Source of the DNA: Boswellia sacra
Lineage: Eukaryota; Streptophyta; Magnoliopsida; Sapindales; Burseraceae
Direction: 5' to 3'
Assembly: GCA_013180625.2 (NCBI GenBank)
Contig: SNVD02006154.1
Span: 62,001 to 126,000, forward strand
Length of the DNA stretch: 64,000 bases
In this document: positions 1 to 11,222 of the stretch, one piece after another
Numbering within the stretch: position 1 is the stretch's first letter
Layout: each line of letters opens with the position of its first letter
Translations under genes and position numbers: made by a program
Notes under the pieces: generated by a model
Database searches by the model: none
The model's input: only the letters and a program-made list of their open reading frames with translations
Told to the model about the DNA's origin: nothing

Positions 1-860
1 TTCCTTGGTATGTTAGCAAATTTCTGGCATTTGTGGCACTTAGTGGAGAATGTCTTAGCATCCTTCTTCATGGTTGGCCAATAGTATCCTTGCCTGATAC
101 ACTTGTGAGCTAGAGATCGACCACCAGAATGATTACCACATATACCCTCGTGGATTTCTCTCAGGACATAATCAGCTTCTTCTGGGCGAAGACATTTCAA
201 AAGAGGAAGGCTGAACCCTCTTTTGTAAAGAACACCATTGACCATGGTGTACCTTGACGCTCTCCCTCTGACCTTAATTGATTCATTGCGGTTAGCTGGA
301 AGTTCTCCTGTTTCTAAGAACTTTATGATAGGGTCCATCCAGCATGAGTTACCGTCAATGGTCATTGTCTTCTCTGGCGGAAGCTCATGTTGTGATATGC
401 TTGGAGATTCCAGGACGACCATATGACAGGCGGTCGGTAGGAGGGGGTCTATTCCTGAAGCAATTCTGGCTAAACTGTCAGCCTTTGAATTCTCCACCCT
501 CGTAACTCTTACGATCTCAAACCCTTTAAAACCGCGCAGGAGGGAGTTCACTCTACCTAAGTAAGCTATCATGGTAGAGCCCTTTGCCTGATAGTCTCCA
601 CGGATTTGGTTAACCACAAGTTGGGAATCGCTGTGGATGGTGATCTCTCCTACCCCCAAGGCAATTGCCAGCCTAAGTCCTCCAAGGAGAGCTTCATACT
701 CTGCGACATTATTCGTGGCTTTAAAATTGAAACGTAGTGCCACAGCTACCTCTACTCCATCCGGGGTTGACAGGATCAAGCCAGCTCCACTGCCGACCTT
801 ATTGGATGACCCATCTACGAATAAGATCCATGCCTTCTGTGGGTCAATTCCCACCAGGCA
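1..860 (-). pseudogene. Gypsy pol: second RNase H and integrase N-terminus (partial)
   Basis: In a frame shifted from the RT frame, an uninterrupted coding stretch runs to the left edge. It begins with a classic RNase H strand (WILFVDGSSNKVGSGAGLIL) and has NNVAEYEALL and SDSQLVV blocks typical of plant archaeal-type RNase H. It then reaches the integrase zinc-binding HHCC motif (HEGICGNHSGG ... CHKCQ) encoded at about 1-150. No stop occurs in this part; the integrase catalytic core must lie left of the window. The frame break against RT could be a mutation or, less likely, a programmed shift. Confidence 0.8.
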
Positions 861-2556
861 TTGGTCGATCATGTGACTCTGTACCGGTTTCTTCATCCTC
901 CTTGTCTATACTGCTTGAAAACTCAGCAATGAAATCAGCGATTGCCTGCCCTTTGATTGATGGTCGTGCAACATAATGTATGTCAAATTCTCCCAACTCA
1001 ATGGACCACTTGACAAGTCTTCCAGAAAGCTCTGGACGATAGAGTATCTGTCTTAAAGGGTGGTCAGTTGGGACCATGACAGTATGTGCTTGAAAATACG
1101 GGCGAAGCTTTCGTGCTGCAACAACTAGGGCGAGAGCCAGCTTCTCCATAGGAGGGTATCTACCTTCAACTTCAGTCAAGGCCTTACTCACATAATAGAC
1201 TGGCCTCTGAATTCCATGATCCTCACGGACAAGAGCTGCACTTACTGCGCATGCTGAGACGGCTAGATACAGAAAAAGTGGTTCCCCCAAAACTGGCTTG
1301 GAGAGGAGAGGAGGAGAACCTAAGTACTTTTTCAGCTGTAGGAATGCATTCTCACACTCACTTGTCCATTCAAACTGATTGCACTTCCTCAACGCTTTGA
1401 AGAAAGGGTGACATTTGTCAGTCGCCCTAGATATAAAGCGATTCAAGGCGGCCAGTCGTCCAGTGAGGACTTGTATATCCTTTGGAGTTTTGGGAGACTC
1501 CAACCGCATAAGTGCTTGGATTTTTTCAGGATTGGCCTCTATCCCCCTTTGGGTGACAATGAATCCCAAGAACTTCCCAGAGGATACTCCGAAAGCACAT
1601 TTGGTGGGGTTCAGCTTCATATCATGCTTCCAGAGGATGTCAAAAGTTGTTCGGAGGTCGTCTACGTGGGATCTAGCGTCCATGCTCTTGGTGAGCATAT
1701 CATCCACATAAACTTCCATTGTCTTTCCTAGGAGAGGAGCAAACATGGAGTTCACCAACCGTTGATAATTTGCTCCAGCATTTTTTAATCCGAACGGCAT
1801 CATCCGGTAGCAGTATAACCCTCTGTCAGTGATGAAGGCTGTTTTTTCTTCATCCTTCGAATACATGGGAATCTGGTTATAACCAGAATAAGCATCCATG
1901 AAGCTTAACAGCTGGTGGCCAGCAGTGGCATCAACTAATTGATCTATCCTGGGCAGCGGAAAGCTGTCTTTTGGACAATGCTTGTTCAAGTCCTTGAAGT
2001 CGATGCAGACACGCCATTTTCCATTGGCTTTTTTCACCAACACAACATTAGAGAGCCATTCGGGGTAGTTTACCTCCCGAATGATTCCACTTGTCAAGAG
2101 TTTGCTTACTTCCAAGGCAATCGCCTCTGAACGCTCTGGGGCTTGGTGCCTCCTCTTTTGTCGGACGGGTTGAGCTCCAGGATTGACATTAAGACGGTGG
2201 ACAGCTATATTTGGGTCTATACCAGGCATGTCTTCGTGAGACCATGCAAAAATGTCGCTGTACTCCCGCAGGAAGCCAATCAACCTATCCTTGATTGGTG
2301 GAGGAAGGTTTTCACCTACCTTTACCGTCTTCTCCGGATCATGCAAGCAAATAGGGACGTCATCCATCCCTTCTATTGGAGCTACAGCTTCCCTTTTCTC
2401 TTGATCTCGTGGATCCAAACTTTCCATCCCCTCGGAAGGCTCTCCACGAGTCATCCAGAGCTTATGCGCCTTCTCTTTGAAAGCCATGTTGTAGCTTATG
2501 GCCTCGATTTCTTTGTCAACCTCTAGGGAGGCTGAGTGTTGGGATTCGTGATTCAT
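844..2556 (-). pseudogene. Gypsy pol: reverse transcriptase plus first RNase H
   Basis: An open frame of about 570 codons from the ATG at 2556; the frame stays open upstream into the LTR, but that part is leader. It starts with the linker normally found just before gypsy RT, then an RT domain with the YVDD active site encoded at 1699-1710 (about residues 283-286), the LNKHCPKDSFPLPRID block before it, and an RT-RNase H domain (FLYLAVSACAVSAALV onward). The frame stops at 844 just as the second RNase H begins in another frame, so a frameshift lies about 850-905. With no gag or protease in front, this is a defective pol. Confidence 0.85.
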
Positions 2557-2611
2557 GATGTGTTTGAATAAGTTTGGATGGGAGCAACAACTAAAGAGGC
2601 TTAGATTGTCG

Positions 2612-2629
2612 TCCCCACAGACGGCGCCA
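2612..2629 (-). promoter_or_regulatory. Primer-binding site (tRNA-Asp type)
   Basis: On the minus strand TGGCGCCGTCTGTGGGGA follows the LTR end after two bases. TGGCGCCG is the usual start of plant gypsy primer sites complementary to the 3' end of tRNA-Asp. Confidence 0.75.
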
Positions 2630-2913
2630 ACTGTTGATGCACGGTTTCCGGACGGCCAGAGGAGCGGGTCGGAGCTCGGGTCGTGCGACGGGTCCGGTCC
2701 TGCGAGCACAGAAAAACGGTCAGGGGTGCCGGCGCTAGTGCCGGCGGTGACCCTCCGACGCTCAAGTCAGTATCCGGCACTCCGGAATTCTCTGGGAGAA
2801 ATTCCTAGAGAGAGAAGCTCTCAAACTAAAGGAATTGTAGAGAGATAAAGAGTTCAGAGAAAATGTGCATTTGTCAACATGTAAAAAGTTACCTTGAGCA
2901 ACGTTCCGGAGGG

Positions 2914-2921
2914 TATATATA
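2914..2921 (-). promoter_or_regulatory. LTR TATA box
   Basis: TATATATA in a CCTATATATACCC context on the minus strand, about 290 bases before the LTR end. It is the only TATA-like run in the LTR and is placed as expected for the retrotransposon promoter. Confidence 0.55.
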
Positions 2922-2969
2922 GGAGTTGGGATGGGCTATTGTGGAACCCAGATAATAGGCCCAGAAGAT

Positions 2970-3290
2970 GGGCTACAGTAATGGGCTTACTGTAATGGGC
3001 CCATGTAATGGGATACGGTAATGGGCTTACCGTATGGGCCCGGATAGTAGGATACAGTAATGGGCTTACTGTAATAGGCCCAGCTAATGAGATACAGTAA
3101 TGGGCTTACTGTAATGGGCCCAGATAATGGGATACAGTAATGGACTTACTGTAATAGGCCCAGCTCATGGGATACAGTAATGGGCTTACTGTAATGGGCC
3201 CAGATAATGGGATACAGTAATGAGCTTACTGTAATGGGCCCATGTAATGGGATACGGTAATGGGCTTACCGTATCATAAATAATTGAGCT
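2970..3290. repeat. 40-bp tandem repeats inside the gypsy LTR
   Basis: GATACRGTAA recurs at 3012, 3051, 3091, 3131, 3171, 3211 and 3251, a strict 40-bp period (39 once). Each unit contains TACAGTAA facing TTACTGTA around a short spacer, so each can fold as a hairpin, plus an ATGGGCCC block. The array lies upstream of the LTR TATA box, in the enhancer position. Confidence 0.9.
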
Positions 3291-3434
3291 GGGCTGGGTC
3301 ATTGTGGGACCCAGATAATGGGCCCAGATAATGGGCCCAAATAATGGGCCACAGTAATGGGCTTACTGTGTTAGAGACAATTAGGCCCTAATATTATTAT
3401 GGCCATAACAACGATAATAATATAATGAGATTTG

Positions 3435-3437
<3 letters not shown>

Positions 3438-3510
<73 letters not shown>

Positions 3511-3511
3511 A
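3438..3511. repeat. (TA)n(TG)n compound microsatellite
   Basis: About 24 TA units run straight into about 13 TG units. Confidence 0.95.
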
Positions 3512-4406
3512 TAGGCATCTGTAGAGCTGTCATTTTCCAGATTGATTGATGGCTGCGTTGAGGTGATATGGAATTGAAGAAAATTTAAGCAACAACCCTT
3601 CACCCTGTATCATGGATCAACTTGTATATAAACTCGCGAAAACATTTTAATAATTTGCTCTTAAAAAAGGGTTCAAACTTGAAAGGATTGCATTCCCGTC
3701 GACATTGAATTAATTGATAAAGTCAATAATGGGGATTTTCTCATAAATGTGTAGCTAGGGTTTGTCTCTTCTAATATATGACTGAGGGCCATGCTGAGGT
3801 AATATGAAAAATGAAGAGTTGTTGTTCGTTTTTAATTTATCTTTATTTTCTGCTCTCATAAAATATAAAATAGTTAGCCATTTCTTACTTATTTTTTATT
3901 TTTTGAAAACACAAAACCTTGTTTTAGTTTATTATAAATAAAACAAATAAACCAACTTTGTTTCCGTCATTAATTTAATTTCATGATGTATGATCATTTG
4001 AAGAATACAAAGCATTTTTGACTAATTAATTTTTCATCAAGTTTTCAATAAATTTTAACAATATTCATATTAAATTATGCATAGCTTTAAAATATTGTGT
4101 AAACTCTATTAAAAATTATATGAATTTCCTAAAAAATTGTTAATTCTCTTCGAGTTGGAGACAGTGAAAATGACAAAATGCACAAATTCAAGTGAATTTA
4201 CATCATCTTCAAGGGTTTGACATATGATCACATGGCACAAATTAAGACAATGACGGACCCAAGATTTTGGTTTTGGGAGGCCAAAATATTAAAATATATT
4301 ATAAAAACTTTAAATATAAGAAAAATATATAATTGATGAATATATATTTAAGATTACTAATATTGATCAAATATGAACTTTAATACAAATTTTGAAAATA
4401 AAGCAA

Positions 4407-4447
<41 letters not shown>

Positions 4448-5190
4448 ATTAATCTAAATCAAGAAAATAAAAATAAATAAATATATTACTTAAATAACAT
4501 ATAACAAAAAAAAGTTGAAAGAAAACTAATTGTAATCCTAAAATATAGTTTTTAAGAATTATTTATCACTTCCTAATTTTGATAGAAAATTTATTGAAAT
4601 TTTACATATTTTGCATAATGAAAAAAGCAAGCCATGATAAAAAAAAAATAGAGAAAAAAGAAGTGACTTTGTCTTTTGTAACTAAAAAGTAAAGGAATTA
4701 AAAAGATAAAGTTTAAAAATTAAAAAAAATTAAGTTTTACTTTAGAGTGAGATAAAAGAATAATAAAAGAAATAAATGAATAAAAGATAATTAGAATATC
4801 AATAATAAATAAGAAACTTAATAATTCATTAGCCATTGATGTGCATATGAAAAATTTGAAAGATTTATATGGAGATTTATCATTTATTTACAATAGAATT
4901 AAATTATATTTTGTCTCTTTTGGGCTACTATGCAAAATTTTAAAATACTCAGAACTAAAAAGTTATTCTTATGACACTGAAGGACCTATTGTTTAAGCTG
5001 GTGAAGGAATCAGGCCCCCTCAGGCCCACACGTTGGTCTGCGTTTGAATTAAGACAACCCCTGAATTAATTGGGATGTTTTTATATTCGACCCCTTTTGG
5101 TGTCATGTAACCAAATATAACCCCTTTTTCATATTTAACTAATTTTAACCCCTTTTACAAAAGAAAAGACCAAAATACCCTTACTACTTT
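3512..5190. other. AT-rich spacer without a recognisable gene
   Basis: No reading frame with a recognisable protein. It holds a (TA)n run at 4409-4445 and a CTGCTTCTGCTTC repeat (5195 on) just before the LRR gene. Confidence 0.6.
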
Positions 5191-5303
5191 TTTTCTGCTT
5201 CTGCTTCTGCTTCTTCCATCAACGAGCCTACAACTTATGAAACAAATATCGTTGAGTTTGATAAGAGCAAAAGGCAGTGGATGCTGAATCTGGGCTTCTG
5301 AAA

Positions 5304-8300
5304 ATGTCCTACCAACGCTCATTCTTTCTCATTTCCATTTTCTCTCTTCTCCTTGCGCTTGGTAGCTCCAAAACTCTTAAGAGAGATGGTAACTGGCACT
5401 CTCCTCCTCCACTTTTGTTCCTGTTACTTGCTTTGCATAGCTAAGATTTGGCTTTTTATTTTATTTTATGAAGTAAACAATGAAATCATGAATAATCAAG
5501 ATTTCACATGATGGCTTCCGTTTTGTTTGCCACAATGTTATGTTGGTTGTGAAGATCTTAGTGGCTCAGTTTGTGTGTTAAATCTTCACCTGCTTTTAAT
5601 TTGTGTACAAGCCTTTTGAATTTATGTTGCAAAAAATGGTATTCAGCTTCTTTTTGGCAAGATCTAGGAGGTGCTTTGTGTAATTGAAATGAATTGATTT
5701 CTTTTTTTTTGTTTTTTTTTCAGTAAAAGCTTTAAATGAGATTAAAGCATCGCTTGGATGGAGGGTAGTATATGCATGGATTGGAGATGATCCGTGTGGT
5801 GATGGGGACCTACCGCCATGGTCTGGTGTCACATGCTCCACTCAAGGAGATTATAGGGTTGTCACTGAATTGTAAGTTATTTTTAATTTTAGCATAATGT
5901 AAGCCTGATTAGCAAGTGAACTATTTCGTTACTCAGAAAGACGGTTGAAAGTAATTGTTGCTCTGAGTCAATTTAAGTGCATGAACTCATCAATGCATTC
6001 ATTGATTACACTTGTGTTAAAATGAATCCTTCGGATAAATTTCATGGACTTCCATTAAGAAAGTGTTGATAATTCAAGATGACCCCATCATTTGATTATT
6101 GTTCTGAAATTATTTTATGATTGATATAATAGAATAATTTTCTACGAGATAGTTTGAGACTGAAGAGTTAACTTTTAATTTTATGGCCATCTTCTTTGCA
6201 GGGAAGTTTATGCAGTATCAATTGTTGGGCCTTCCAATTGCTGTTACCCATTTGTTGGATTTAAAAAGACTGTAAGTTTTTTCTATTCAACTTTGATTGG
6301 TTATATTTTGTTTTTCTTAATGATCTATAACCTCTACAATGTCATTTTCAGTCTATTTGTGTCTTTCTCTTTCTGACTGTGTTCTTGATATGGCTGTCAA
6401 ATGCATTATATCGCATTTGGGGAGTTTCTGAAGATCTTGAAAAGATTTTAATTTCATAAATTTTGGCCGATGTTCATCCTTGTTAGCACAGCAAGTTTTT
6501 TATTCACTGGACATCTTTACCTTATGGTTATTAGTGACCAATTGATCTGTCAGTCGTATAGATGAGACCAACTATTTCTAAGTACATATGCTGAATGATC
6601 AGTCACCTTGAAAACTTTTACTAATGTGCCCATCTTTCTTTTAGGTACAGAAAGAACTCTAAAAGAAAAATATAATTTTAACTCAAGTTCATTGATCTAA
6701 TGTATGTACCAATGCTAGAATTTCATGGTTTATTCATTTACTTATTATAAAAAGACCTTAAATGCCAGGGATCTCCATAACAACAAGCTAATTGGACCAA
6801 TTCCTCCTCAGATTAGACGGCCGAAACGTCTGAGAATATTGTAAGTCTCCTTATATTCATGTAAAGTGCTATATAAATTGCTATTCATGTGGAAGGTCTT
6901 AGGATTTACAATAACTTCGTTTTTATATCAGCATTTTAAACTGACACTCGTACTGTGCAACTGAATTTTGCTAATGTGTGCTATAAATATCTTGTCCTAT
7001 TGTTTTCTTTTGACAACACTTTCTCAATCACTAACTTTAGTGTGTCCCTTATAGAAATTTGAGGTGGAATAAACTACAAGATGTCATTCCTCTGGAGATT
7101 GGTGAACTAAAAAAACTGACACATCTGTAAGTAATTTGTGTTTCATGAGGTTGAGAAATATTTTATCTTTCTGTGAGTTCATGTCTTTTTTCATATATCT
7201 ACTTGCACTCATGTGTGACTCCTAGAAATAAATTTATTGAAATATCTTCAAGTCCTGAGCTTCAATAATTGTAAAGGTGAAATTCCTAAGGAGCTTGCTA
7301 ATCTACCAGAGCTACGCTATCTGTACCTTCAGGAAAACAGTTTAACTGGGCCTATTCCAGCAGAGTTTGGAACTTTACAAAACCTTCGACACTTGTAATA
7401 TTCTACTTCTTGTTTTTGTGTTTTTCCATCGGCATGTTTGTCTTGATTTCCTAGCTGTTATATTTAATTTCCTGTCTATTTTTTAGCTTTTCCATTTCTT
7501 TTGCTAACCTGAGAAATTATACTGTATGTTCTCAGGGATGTTGGTAACAATCATCTAGTGGGTACCATTAGGGAACTCATTCGATTTGAAGGAAGCTTTC
7601 CACTTCTGCGTAACCTGTAAGATGATTAATTTTGGTACAACTATTTGCATAATAAGTTTACAAGATGAATCTGAGTGTTATCATTATTTCTTATATGTAG
7701 CTACTTGAATAATAACTATTTGATTGGAGGAGTTCCCGCACAGCTGGCAAACTTGACTAATCTGGAAATTTTGTAAGTTTTACTATTTTGTCTAAGCCAC
7801 AGTGTGGAATATTCTTTCTTGTGGATTTTATTTATAGATTTCAGTGTCATGGAATTTGCTGAATTTATTATTTCTATTGTTATAGTATTTTTCCTACAAC
7901 AAAATGTCTGGAACAAGACCAGCAGCTCTTGCCCATATTCCTAGATTGACATACCTATGAATTCCTCGATTTGGATACCATAGTGCATTTTAAGTGGCAA
8001 TTTTGGACTTCTTTACTTGCTGTTTATTTTTCTGGTCGAAATTTGGACATACCAGGGGATATTTATACCGGATGTACAGGAAACCCTGGATAAGGATAAT
8101 AAGTTCGAAATGAATAAAAATGACCTCATTCGATGGTCTCAAACTTCTTGTATGATACCATCCCGGTGTCAGAATGACCTATAAAAATAAGGTCCAAAAT
8201 ACTAGATTCGATTCTTTTAGTTTCTATCAAGGTGTTTGTGGATATAAATTTTCTTTTCTAAGAACCAGTGGCTGTTCGTATTTTGCTTTCTTCTTTTGGA

Positions 8301-8649
8301 GTTTCCATGCTCTTAATTCTAGGTTGATACAATGTCTCTATGCCTATGGTTTTTAACTGTGTTCTTAACTTCAATGAATTCAGGTATTTGGACCATAACC
8401 AATTTTCAGGAAAGATACCAGATGTATTCTATAAGCATCCTTTCTTGAAAGAGATGTGAGTTGGCTTTATTTACTAAAAAATGCAGGGGGATAATTTCTT
8501 TATAAGCTGATTATATGCATAATATGAATATGCTCCTAACTTCATTGGCTGATTGCAGGTACATCGAAGCAAATGGATTCCGGCCAGATGTAAACCCCAT
8601 TGGTTTCCACAAGGTTCTTGAAGTTTTGGACACGGATTTTCTGGTTTAG
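5304..8649 (+). pseudogene. Extracellular leucine-rich-repeat protein gene, 11 exons, degraded
   Basis: Exons: 5304-5388, 5724-5871, 6202-6271, 6769-6840, 7055-7126, 7253-7394, 7536-7616, 7701-7772, about 7886-7968, 8384-8455, 8559-8649. Exon 1 gives a signal peptide (MSYQRSFFLISIFSLLLALG). Exon 2 gives an LRR N-terminal cap with DDPCGDGDLPPWSGVTC. Exons 3-10 are 24-residue plant LRR units (LxxNxLxGxIPxx), mostly one per 72-nt exon in constant phase. The last exon ends DTDFLV. The family is a conserved, kinase-less plant LRR protein probably secreted to the wall; no precise function is assigned. Four lesions: exon 3 is 70 not 72 nt and out of frame; exon 6 is 142 not 144 nt; exon 9 loses its acceptor frame; its donor reads AT for GT. 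As read it cannot give a full protein, unless assembly errors explain the lesions. Confidence 0.8.
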
Positions 8650-9134
8650 TTAATAATGCTAATAGCCTCGCTCTCTGTTACAGTTATATGCTAAAATAAG
8701 CATATTATTTTGAATCCTCTCATCTTCAAAGGAAAGATAGAGTTAGAGTACTTATATTTTAATTTTAGTTAAGTAGGTGTACTGATTTAGCTTGTATTTT
8801 TGCTATTTCCAGTATGTAATTTGTTTTGTATCAAAGATACTGTCCTGTAATTGAACAGCCAAGTTTCCAAAAGCTTATAGAAAGTCTTTTAACTGTCCAA
8901 AGTTTTGGTGTTATGGAGATGTCAAATGTTGAAAAGGTTGTTTCATAATGTGCCTCGTTTCCCTCCAATTACAGATTACAGGGTCTCTCTTTTTATCATT
9001 ACTTTTTCTTGGCCACAGAAGAAGGATAATTTAAACCTGCTGATACCATTGGAGGCATAACTCTGCTGTGGACCATCAATTTTGCTTTGTTTCTCTTTAG
9101 TCTTTATATTCTGTCTTGAATTCTGTTTTGTTGC
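8650..9134. other. 3' flank of the LRR gene
   Basis: AT-rich sequence, probably the old 3' UTR and flank. No other gene seen. Confidence 0.5.
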
Positions 9135-10200
9135 ACGACTAGGTCGTGCTGATTGCACGACTAGGTCATGTAATAAAATAGATTCTATTTAGTTACACGA
9201 CCCAGTCGTGAAACAAAATGATGTACAAATTTGTAATTTTTTTAAAACAGCAAAATGCCAAAAATTAGTTTTCTACTACGAGCACGGCCTGGTCGTGCTC
9301 AAAAAATATGAAGTCGTGCAAAAAAACAAAATATAAAAAATAGAACGTAGTTTTCATTACCAGCACGACCAGGTCGTGCCAAAAAACACAATAGTCTTCA
9401 TTTTATTTTTTGCACGACTGGGTCGTGCAAAAAAAAAAAGAATGCAATTTTCATTCTTTTTTTGCACGACCAGATCGTGCTACCAGCACGACCCAGTCGT
9501 GCAAAAAAACAGAATGCAGTTTCGATTCTTTTGTTTGCACGACCAATACAGTTTTCGTTCTAGGTAATTAGAATTTATTTTATAGTTTTTTTTATAGTTT
9601 TTCGTGTAATATTTTTTTTTTAAACAGCACGACCTAATCCTGTAAAGTGCCAAAAATCAGTTTTCTACCACGAGTGAAATCATTACAAAGTGAAATCATT
9701 ACCAGCACGATCAGGTCATGCCAAAAAACATAATACAGTCTTCATTTTGTTTTTCTACACGATTAGGTCGTGTTGGTAGCACAAGCCAGTCGTGCAAAAA
9801 ACCATAATGAAAACTCATTCTGTTTTCCAGCACGACCAGGTCGTGCTACCAGCACGACCTAGTCGTGCAAAAAACCAGAATGAAAACTCATTCTGTGTTC
9901 CAGCACGACCAGGTCGTGTTACCAACACGACCAAGTCGTGCAAAAAAACAGAATGCAATTTTCATTCTGTTTTCTAGCACGACCAGATCGTGCTACCAGC
10001 ACGACCCAGTCGTGCAAAAAAAAATGAAAACTTATTCTGTTTTCCAGCACGACCAGGTCGTGCTACCTACACGACCCAGTCGTGCAAAAAAACAGAATGC
10101 AATTTTCATTCTGCTTTTTTGCACGACTAGGTCGTGCTACCAGCACGACTGGGTCGTGCAAAAAAACAGAATGAAGTTTCGATTCTTTTGTTTACACGAC
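9135..10200. repeat. Tandem array of GCACGACC/GGTCGTGC palindromes
   Basis: About 1 kb built on the 17-bp near-perfect palindrome GCACGACCAGGTCGTGC and variants. In the best-ordered part (9780-10170) the unit is about 75-80 bp: palindrome, TACCA, second palindrome with CC/AG centre, A-run, then a smaller inverted repeat AGAATG...CATTCT. Spacing is looser at the left. Units show CpG-type changes (GATC for GGTC). The form resembles subterminal arrays of CACTA transposons, but no CACTA terminus is seen beside it. Short frames here are repeat artefacts. Confidence 0.9.
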
Positions 10201-10634
10201 CAAAACAGTTTTCATTCTAGATAATTAGAGTCTATTTTATAGTTTCTTTTGCTCCATTTTCTTGCTACACATTGGGTTGTAAAAGCACTTCACATATTCC
10301 GTAAGCAATCATTGTTAAATCTTTCTAAATCTGCTTACGCATGAAAATAGAGCTACTGCAAAACTTTATTCCTAAGCATTTGATGGAATGGTTTAACAAG
10401 GCTCCATCAAAGAAATCTGCATGTTTTAGATCTCTTCCCTTGAATCTGTAATTACTCATTCCCTTGAATCAAATAATATCAAACAAGGGATACAATGAAA
10501 ATAATATCACCATAGACATGAATCTGTAATTACTCATTCCCTTGAATTAAATACATATATCCGAAAGACTTTTACAAAGGTTGACAAGAATGTCATGGTT
10601 TATAAAATGTGAAATTTCAAAATGGTATTATGAC
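10201..10634. other. Spacer with small internal duplication
   Basis: AT-rich. The phrase CTGTAATTACTCATTCCCTTGAA occurs in two copies near 10447 and 10525. No gene recognised. Confidence 0.5.
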
Positions 10635-10903
10635 TCATTTCCACGATCTCATATCAAACAATGCTGCCGCCAACTCCTTCCTATAGTTTCGAGCATGGTT
10701 TGGATGACGTATAACCTCTATAGTCTCACCAGTAACCAGGCAACGAAGATACATTATAACAAAAACTCCACAATCTCTACTGCACGAGAAAAGAACATAT
10801 TGGTTAGTTACAACTTCAAGAGAGGATATTACGATAATAGAAATAAGTTTAGTTTTAAATTGGAGTAACCTTATCTGTTGTTGGGGAACACCTTGTACTC
10901 GAA
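10635..10903 (-). pseudogene. Ulp1-type (C48) cysteine protease, C-terminal fragment
   Basis: The last exon (10635-10779) follows a CGTGCAG acceptor and encodes RDCGVFVIMYLRCL and NYRKELAAALFDM, the catalytic-cysteine block and C-terminus of transposon Ulp1 proteases. An upstream piece (about 10877-10903) encodes VPQQQ, the usual oxyanion-glutamine strand, but its donor reads CAG|AT instead of CAG|GT. No His/Asp part was found upstream. It lies outside the CACTA element, so it is a remnant of another Ulp1-bearing transposon, probably Mutator-like, or of a host gene. Confidence 0.6.
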
Positions 10904-11035
10904 CGACAAATGCAGCAAAACAAAATACAAAACATAATCTGTTAAATGGAGAACTTACAAACAAAGGAAATAGTCATTATTCTTGTTCAGATAAATGACC
11001 AAACAGAGGCCTGGCCTAGTTGGATATCCGACTAT

Positions 11036-11222
11036 GCACTTTAGTTCATAATTAATCATGATACTCAAAGCTGTAATGAGGTGTATATAAAGCTAAAGAT
11101 AGGTTGTCCCTTTCCTTTCCTCTTCCATTTAGTGGTTACTACATACAGTCTTCTTCTAGGTGCCAAGAATTACACACTTTAGTTCATAATTAATCATGAT
11201 ACCCAAAGCTATAATGAGGTGT
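11036..11222 (+). repeat. Duplicated 140-bp target; second copy split by the CACTA element
   Basis: A sequence starting CTTTAGTTCATAATTAATC is intact at about 11036-11175 and starts again at about 11176. The second copy is broken after GAGGTGT at 11222 and resumes at 30963 (TGTACATAAAGC) to about 31055. The intact copy reads GAGGTGTATATAAAGC, so it serves as an empty-site reference. Confidence 0.9.
11220..11222. repeat. Target-site duplication of the CACTA element (left)
   Basis: TGT, repeated directly at 30963-30965 after the right terminus. The intact neighbouring copy of the target has a single TGT here. Confidence 0.93.

Larger units (their letters stand above)
1..3410 (-). mobile_element. 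Ty3/gypsy LTR retrotransposon, dual-RNase H (Tat-like), left part outside window
   Basis: The element reads right to left: LTR (2632-3410), primer-binding site (2612-2629), reverse transcriptase with RNase H, a second RNase H, and the zinc-binding start of integrase running off the left edge. RT before integrase is the Ty3/gypsy order, and two RNase H domains in a row is known of the Tat/Ogre group. Only about 50 bases separate the primer site from the first ATG of the RT frame, so gag and protease, normally 2-3 kb, are missing. The other LTR and the target duplication lie outside the window. Confidence 0.88.
2632..3410 (-). repeat. 5' LTR of the gypsy element
   Basis: Read on the minus strand the LTR starts TGTTATGG at 3410 and ends CATCAACA at 2632, giving TGTT...AACA ends two bases from the primer site. 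Length 779 bp. A TATA box (TATATATA, 2914-2921) fits an LTR promoter firing leftward. The upstream half is an array of 40-bp repeats. The right boundary is set only by the TG..CA ends because the partner LTR is not visible. Confidence 0.72.

Noticed and set aside
844..905. Programmed frameshift between RT and the second RNase H
   Set aside because: No obvious slippery heptamer and structure at this point, and such elements usually encode pol in one frame; a mutation is simpler.
1408..1731. Plus-strand frames over the gypsy RT
   Set aside because: Shadows of the minus-strand pol frame.
9135..10200. CRISPR-like array
   Set aside because: Repeats are palindromic and the sequence between them is itself repeated; there are no unique spacers, no cas genes, and the context is a plant genome.
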